5,036 nucleotides of DNA from Bacteroidetes bacterium UBA7692 (lineage in GTDB: Bacteria; Bacteroidota; Bacteroidia; Chitinophagales; LD1), in the NCBI GenBank assembly GCA_002482725.1, contig DLGO01000112.1, positions 1,497-6,532 of the forward strand, in the 5' to 3' direction. How positions within the stretch are numbered: the first letter of the stretch is position 1; each line of letters starts with the position of its first letter. The notes under the pieces were generated by a model. It saw only the letters and a program-made list of their open reading frames with translations. It did no database searches and had not been told where the DNA came from. This document shows, piece by piece, positions 1 through 5,036 of this stretch. Position numbers and translations under genes: made by a program.

Positions 1-1467
1 CAGTAATAAGTCCTGCGGAAGCGCAAGCCTATGTGCAGATGCACTATGCGTTTTGGTAGGTGTAAGCGCAGGGATAGGCGCACGGGCATAAGCCTTGCGG
101 TTGATATGGTCGGTAAGTGTGCCGCCACCGGATGTAATGATAACGCGCGCTACTGTCTGGAACAAAATCCTGTCGTCGTTGGATATCTGCTCGGAGTTGC
201 GTACAAACACACCGCCGGGCTTATCGGTAATTTGCGCATCGATAAGGCTCGCAATTTCATTTTGCAATACCTGCCTGTAGCCATCGTGGCTGTCGTTCCA
301 TATCACCAGGTCTACCGACAGGCCCTTTAAGCGCCAGAAGGTATGCGCCTGAATCAACTGGCGCACGAGGTCTACTGCGGTATGTTCCTCCACTTTCAGC
401 AATACTATAGGCAAATCTCCTGAAATGGAGTAAGGCCATAGCGCAGATTGACCCCGGTGGTTTTTTATGAGTATGCCAGGGTCGGCGCGCAGTGCCGGGT
501 TGTTGAACAATACAGAGTTGGCAAGCCTGCTGTATAGCTGTGCTTCCTGCTCTGTAGCATTTATCTGGCGCAGTATTACCTGGTTGTGCGTCCAGGCCAG
601 CTCGAACACGCGGTCTTTGTGGTGCTTGTCCTGGTACTTGTCTATCAGCCCTTGGCAAACCTCTCGCGACTCCCCTATTCCGGTTATCATATCCAGCACT
701 ACAGATTCGCCTTCTTCCAGCACGATTTTGTGACGGATAGAGACTATAGGGTCCAGCACAGAACCCTGGTTTCCGCCCAATGGGCCTTTGGTAGCCATAG
801 CCTGCGGAGATGAGATATTGTTACCACGGCCTATGAATGCCAGGCGGTCTGTTTCGTAGCTTATTTCCTCCGCAGCCTTGCCATGAATGTTCATGATATG
901 GAGCATCCAAGGCGATTTTTCGTTGACCGATTTTGGCCTACGGCTACAGATGATAGCGTGCTTGTTTGATTGTATCTCTGTTTGCACAAACAAGTTACTG
1001 AAAGCAGGGTGCACGGCATCGGCCTGTGCATTGGCTATTACCACTTCGGCATAGCTGGTTACATCTATTGTACGGGTGCGGCCCGACTTATTGGTGATGG
1101 TCATGCGCCTCATTTCGATATCATCCTCAGGTGACACCACTATCGCTGTATGTGTGTCTATCTTATTGTTGGCACCACGGAAGTCGGCACGACCCTGCGA
1201 GAAGGCCACCTCCAGGTTCTCTATGCGCTGCAGCGTTGGCTGGAAACTGTTTGACCAGAAGCTGCCATCCTCCAGGTCGCGGATAAAGCAGAATGTACCC
1301 CAGTTGTCGCGGGTAGCATCTTCGCGCCAGCGGGTAACGGCGGTATCTTTCCACCTGCTGTAGCCTGCGCCACTATTGGTTACCATTACATGGTAGCGGC
1401 CATTGGAGAGCAGCTGCACCTCCGGTACAGGCGTGCTTGGCGTATTGATAATGCGTATCTGCGGCTC
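1..1467 (-). other. GH94-related region: first beta-sandwich and following segment, truncated before the catalytic barrel
   Basis: Fragment residues about 1190-1678. PEVQLLSNGRYHVMVTNSG leads into GAGYSRW (1222-1228) and AVTRWRED (1232-1239), the sandwich-entry pattern of NdvB GH94 modules. VTSYAEVV (1325-1332) with HPAFSNLFVQTE (1342-1353), and GSVLDPIVSIR (1425-1435), are also family motifs. Then come WPYSISGDLPIVLL (1533-1546), HTFWRLKGLSVDLVIWND (1564-1581) and a helical segment around DRILFQTVARVI (1622-1633). In characterised synthases GH94 shortens the growing glucan by phosphorolysis and so sets ring size. The catalytic aspartate and phosphate-binding residues lie further C-terminal, outside the window, so activity cannot be judged here. 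Confidence 0.85.
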
Positions 1468-4400
1468 TGTAACCGACAGCACCGCTTCGTCTATATTGGT
1501 AGTATGTGCAAAGAAAGAGCTGGCCTTAGGTATGCGCTCCTGCAACAGCAGTAGCGTTGCCTGAAACTGTGGCTCTGCCTCAAAGCGCTTCTGCATAGGC
1601 TTGTTCAGCAGCAGGTACGCCATAGACAGGAAGCTCATGCCCAAGTGGTGCGCCATATATGACTGCACTATAACGCTATCCTGCCCGCGCGGCAAGCGCG
1701 AAGGGGTATAATCTACGGCCTCATAAAAACCATATTTACCCTCGAAGCCTGAATCCTGCAATATGCGCAGGTTGCTGTAAGCCTTATCGGGCGCTACCAT
1801 AAGGGCCAGCGCTGTAGCGTAAGGTGCTATAACTATATCCTCGCCCAGGCCACGCTTGAGGCCAAGGCCAGGCACCCCAAATGCGCGGTACTGGTAGTTG
1901 AGCGCGGCATCTACCATATTGTAGCTGGACTCAGATACACCCCATGGAATATTGCGCTGCTTGCCATATTCTATCTGGCGCGTTACGGCTGTTTCTTCTG
2001 TCTGGCTCAGCAATGTATTTTCGTAAGAAGGCATTACCAGCAGCGGCATCAGGTACTCGAACATAGAGCCGCTCCATGATAGCAGTATAGGCCGGCCACC
2101 TGCATTGGTGAGCAATCTGCCCAGCGCAAACCAGGTCTCCTGCGGCAGCTTGCCCTGTGCTATACCTACGAACACGCCGAGGCGTGCCTCTGACCCCAAC
2201 AGATCGTAGTAGCTGCCATCTGCTTTGTGCTCTTCTACATTGTAGCCGATGGTAAGCAGCTTCTTGATTTTGCTATAGAGGAAGTCGTACTCCATATCCG
2301 ACAGGCTGATGCACTGCTGAGCCAGGTAATCCAGCGTAGACAGCTGCTCCTCAACTCTTTGGCACGAATCGGCAAAAGATACTTTCAGTACGTTCAGCCA
2401 TTCATTGTCCTCCGAGTTATAGGTATTGGGCTGATGATATATATCGTCTTCTATTGTTTTGTAAATACCCGGCAGATCCTGCAAAGCAGGAATATGGCTG
2501 AAGGAGAACCTGCTGCGGAAACCTTCCGGCATATTTTGCATGAAAATCCATGGCGCGTAGAGCTGTATCTGGTCCAGCGGCTGCTGAATATTTTTAGCCA
2601 GTGAATCGAGCCACCATCTGGTTTGGCTATCCGGAGCGGGATTCAGCGCTTTATCCAGCTCGGCGCATTCTACCTGTATCTGCAGGAGGAATTCGCGTAC
2701 ATCCCGCAATGTTTGTGGTGCAGGGGTAGACAGGCGCTTCAGGTTGAACCGGAAGCGGCTGAGCACCATAATATCTTTTTTGTTGGTTACCTGGTTCAGC
2801 ACTTCGAATGTGTCGGAAATGCCATGCACCAACCTGTCTGAAACTATTTTTTGCGCAGGCATGGTAAGTATGCCCTGACGGAGCGTAAGCAGATGCCCGG
2901 CCAGGTTGCCGCTGTCTACTGTAGATATGTAGCGCGGGAACAATGGCTGCAGTGAAAGGGTGTCGTACCAGTTATAGAAGTGGCCATGCAGCCTTTCCAG
3001 CTTGTTCATGGTGCTGATGGTGCCTTCGGTACGCTCTATAAACTCTGTGGTAGTAATGTACCCGAAGTCGTGGGCAGTAAGGTTGCTGAGCAAGGCAAGG
3101 CCGATGTTGGTCGGCGATGTCCTGTGCGCTATTACTTCTACCGGTACTTCCTGGTAGTTATCAGGCGGCAGCCAGTTTTCGGCAGGGGTTACAAACTTTT
3201 CGAAGAAAGCCCATGTTTTGCGGGCAAGCTTCTGCACAAAGAGTGTGCCCTCTTCCGATAGCTTTGCCGTAGCATTTGGCAGCGGACGGCTAACCCACCA
3301 GGTAATGGCAGGAGCCAGCATCCAGATGAATAATATAGGCGTGGCTATCTGCAAGGTGTCATGTGCCTGGTAGTACAGGTAAGCGTAGGCAGCTATAGCA
3401 ATAACCGGCTCCACCAGCATAAACAGGTAGGCATTGAAAAGGGTAGGTGATTTGCTGATTTTGAAGCTGCTGGAAGTAACCCACTCCAATAGTTTTTTGT
3501 GCGATACCAGCATGCGCCATGAGGTACGCAGTATGAGCACAAAACTCATATAGGCCTCATAAGGGAGGCATATAATAGTAAAGAAAGTATTGATGGCCGC
3601 ATTGCCTGCAGACTTGCTGGATACAATGATGTGGTGGGTGAGTATAAGGTCTGCCGGCTTGCGCAGCATATCCCACAGGCTGCCGATGATAACCGGCAAA
3701 ACGATGATGGCAGTGACCATGAACGTCCATAACGCAGCATCGCCTTTTAGCACCCAGCCTATAAGTATAAAGAGGGTGAAGGCCAAAGGCACCAGGCTAC
3801 GGCGTATGTTGTCGAATATTTTCCAGCGGGAAAGGGCCGTAAGGGGATTGCGGTGCCAGCGCTTATCGCCACCCGGTACAAAAGGCAGGAACCATGCGGC
3901 TATCTGCCAGTCGCCCCGCAGCCAGCGGTGGCGGCGCTTCATATCTACAGTGAAAAGCTGCGGGTGCTTTTCATACAACTGCACATCGCTCAAGAGTCCT
4001 GAGCGCGTATAGCAACCCTCTAAGAGGTCATGGCTCAGAATGCGGTTTTCGGGTAGCTGGCCTTTGAGGGCTTCTTCAAATATATCTACATCGTATATGC
4101 CCTTGCCTATAAAGGAGCCTTCGTAAAAAAGATCCTGGTACACATCGGAAGTGGCGCGGGTGTATGGGTCTATGCCCGGCTCGTTGCCGTTCATCAATGC
4201 GTATATGGTGCTATCGGGACCCGGCATGCTTACGGATACCCGTGGCTGCAGTATGCCATATCCTTTGGTCACTATCTTTTTTTCCGGGTCATACACAGCG
4301 CGATTCAGCGGGTGCGCCATGGTGGCTATTATTTTCCAGGCAGCCTCGCGGGGCAGCTGGGTATCGGAGTCGAGGGTTATTACATATTTTATATTTGGCA

Positions 4401-5036
4401 GCACATCCCTGTCGCCCAGTATCACCGAAAAGCAATCTTTGGAGTTGCCTCGCAGCAATCCATTGAACTCTGTCAGCTTGCCGCGCTTCCTTTCGTAGCC
4501 CATCCATATTTTGTCGTAGGGGTTCCACTTGCGCGGCCTGTGGAACAGGTAAAACAAGTCACCGTTTTCGCGGCCGTATTTTTCGTTCAGCGCCAGTATC
4601 TTTTGGGAAACGCGGCTCAGCAACGCTTCGTCTTCCGGTAGTGTTTCTGTTTTGGCATCCACAAAACAAAGGAGCAAACCAAAGTGCAGGTTATCGGCTT
4701 TATTGGCCAGAAAGCGCACCTCCAGTGCTTCTACCAGTTCATCTATTTCATTGGCGCTGGAAAGCATGCTTGGTACTACTACCATGGTACGCGCATCGGC
4801 TGGAATAAGTGTAGAGTAATCCAAGCGCGGCAAAAGGCTGGGACGCACTATAAGCGTAGACAGGAAATTGACAACTGACATGGAAAACTGGCTTACACAG
4901 GTAATAGCTACCAACCCAAACAATACCACAAGCCAAACCGGATTGCCATCCTGCCTGGCATGCATAACTATAAAAGCTGTGATAGCTATGGTGATGAGGA
5001 ACGCAGGACCCAGATACATCGTTAGCGGATAATTAC
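1..5036 (-). CDS. ndvB: Cyclic beta-1,2-glucan synthase (NdvB/ChvB/Cgs family), internal fragment, both ends outside window
   Basis: A single stop-free frame of 1678 codons fills the window; start and stop lie outside. Family members are inner-membrane proteins of about 2800 residues that make cyclic beta-1,2-glucan from UDP-glucose. Fragment residues 4-55 hold two membrane segments. Residues 70-412 are a GT84 glucosyltransferase with TLDSDTQ (220-226), ILSHDLLEG (332-340) and HRWLRGDW (369-376). Residues 413-581 contain further membrane helices ending in WWVSRP. Residues 598-1184 are the cyclization (GH189-type) domain with NWLPPDN, TVDSGNLAGHLL, IGYNV, DLLGSEARL, SWSGSMFEYLMP, PWGVSES and SYMAHH. 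Residues 1190-1678 are GH94-related, with GAGYSRW, VTSYAEVV, SGDLPIVLL and FWRLKGLSVDL. No frameshift or missing motif is visible. The GH94 catalytic residues are off-window. The family call is secure; the exact product (cyclic or linear glucan) in this host is inferred. No operon partner is visible. Confidence 0.95.
1483..3243 (-). other. Middle cyclization domain (GH189 type, including the PF10091 glycoamylase-like region)
   Basis: Fragment residues about 598-1184. The N-terminal half carries NWLPPDNYQE (620-629), AHRTSPTNIGLALL (636-649), HGHFYNWYDT (683-692) and TVDSGNLAGHLL (705-716). A less conserved helical stretch (about 740-900) follows. The glycoamylase-like part then carries IGYNV (929-933), YDLLGSEARL (943-952), SWSGSMFEYLMP (986-997), PWGVSESSYN (1030-1039), YGFYEAVDYT (1101-1110) and SYMAHHLGM (1125-1133). 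In a characterised homologue the equivalent domain performs retaining transglycosylation on beta-1,2-glucan, releasing the ring. E949 and E1035 are the best candidate catalytic glutamates; E993 is a third conserved acidic residue. Domain limits come from recalled family organisation, not from an alignment. Confidence 0.85.
3292..3798 (-). other. Membrane helix cluster following GT84
   Basis: Fragment residues 413-581 contain hydrophobic stretches at about 413-430, 434-454, 479-496, 533-555 and 561-581, split by a short basic loop (508-517, including SHKKLLEW). The cluster ends at WWVSRP (579-584), a recognisable family signature immediately before the soluble middle domain. The 479-496 segment is the weakest call. 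Segment limits are estimates by eye. Confidence 0.75.
3799..4827 (-). other. GT84 glucosyltransferase domain (UDP-glucose-dependent chain elongation)
   Basis: Fragment residues about 70-412. The domain opens with a TMVVVPSML strand (83-91), the usual start of the nucleotide-sugar fold in this family. The DxD-type motif is D222-S-D224 within TLDSDTQLPR (+ positions 4363-4371), expected to bind metal and UDP-glucose. Further family motifs are WMGYERKRGKL (177-187), GYGILQPRV (258-266), DLFYEGSFIGKGIYDVD (301-317), SHD with candidate catalytic D336 (4027-4029), and HRWLRGDW (369-376), the likely counterpart of the QxxRW motif of GT2-like processive synthases. The domain closes with NPLTALSRWKIFDN (396-409). 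In characterised members this domain adds beta-1,2-linked glucose to a protein-linked chain. All expected motifs are present, so it looks functional. Confidence 0.9.
4870..5025 (-). other. N-terminal membrane segment pair of the glucan synthase
   Basis: Fragment residues 4-24 and 33-55 are two hydrophobic stretches separated by a short polar turn (HARQDGNP, 25-32). They sit directly before the glucosyltransferase domain. This matches the family topology, in which membrane helices just before GT84 place the catalytic domain at the cytoplasmic face. Helix limits are by eye, and further helices probably lie upstream of the window. Confidence 0.75.

Noticed and set aside
31..330. 99-codon + strand open frame
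   Set aside because: It is antisense to the GH94-related region, which continues in frame to position 1; no independent support for coding.
257..658. 133-codon minus-strand open frame
   Set aside because: It is in a different frame from the synthase and overlaps the conserved motifs WPYSISGDLPIVLL and FWRLKGLSVDL. The composition is rich in Arg, Pro and Ala, as expected of an out-of-frame shadow.
2227..2604. 125-codon + strand open frame
   Set aside because: It is antisense to the linker and IGYNV region of the middle domain; no family similarity was recognised.
2401..2840. Possible domain break or frameshift in the weakly conserved middle stretch
   Set aside because: Codon-by-codon reading shows the same frame stays open, and conserved motifs resume on both sides (TVDSGNLAGHLL and IGYNV), so this is ordinary linker divergence.
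3590..4012. 140-codon open frame on the + strand
   Set aside because: It lies antisense to the GT84/membrane part of the large gene, which has uninterrupted family motifs here. Its translation has no recognisable domain.
4151..4641. Several overlapping + strand open frames of 100-115 codons
   Set aside because: They overlap each other in different frames and lie antisense to the most conserved GT84 motifs, the typical pattern of shadow frames opposite a constrained gene.
1..5036. Promoters, terminators, RNA genes, CRISPR or insertion sequences
   Set aside because: The whole window is coding. I saw no tRNA/rRNA-like segment, direct repeat array, inverted terminal repeat or hairpin with a T-tract that would support such a call.

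Overview
The window lies entirely inside one very large gene on the minus strand. Reading the minus strand in the frame whose codons occupy + positions 1-3, 4-6 and so on up to 5032-5034, I translated every line by hand. I found no stop codon: 1678 complete codons, open at both ends. The protein matches the cyclic beta-1,2-glucan synthase family (NdvB/ChvB/Cgs) in motif content and in domain order. Its start codon, its N-terminal part (roughly 400 residues by comparison with the family) and its C-terminal part (probably 800 or more residues) lie outside the window.

From N- to C-terminus, that is from high to low coordinates, the layout is: two membrane segments (about 4870-5025); a GT84-type glucosyltransferase domain (about 3799-4827); a second membrane cluster (about 3292-3798); a middle helical domain of the GH189/'glycoamylase-like' type that carries out cyclization in characterised members (about 1483-3243); and the first GH94-related beta-sandwich plus following segment (1 to about 1467). 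The GH94 catalytic barrel itself is not in the window. In characterised homologues the three enzymatic parts work in sequence on one polypeptide: the GT84 domain extends a beta-1,2-glucan chain from UDP-glucose, the GH94 part trims it by phosphorolysis, and the middle domain closes the ring by transglycosylation.

The host cannot be fixed from one gene. Base composition is near balanced by eye, yet isoleucine is mostly encoded by ATA (25 of 38 Ile codons in residues 1-498, counted by hand). That is unlike mid-GC proteobacteria and would fit a Bacteroidota host; this is a low-confidence inference. There is no intergenic DNA, RNA gene, mobile element, CRISPR array or detectable regulatory site. 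All other reading frames appear to be shadows of the large gene. I found no previously undescribed system here.
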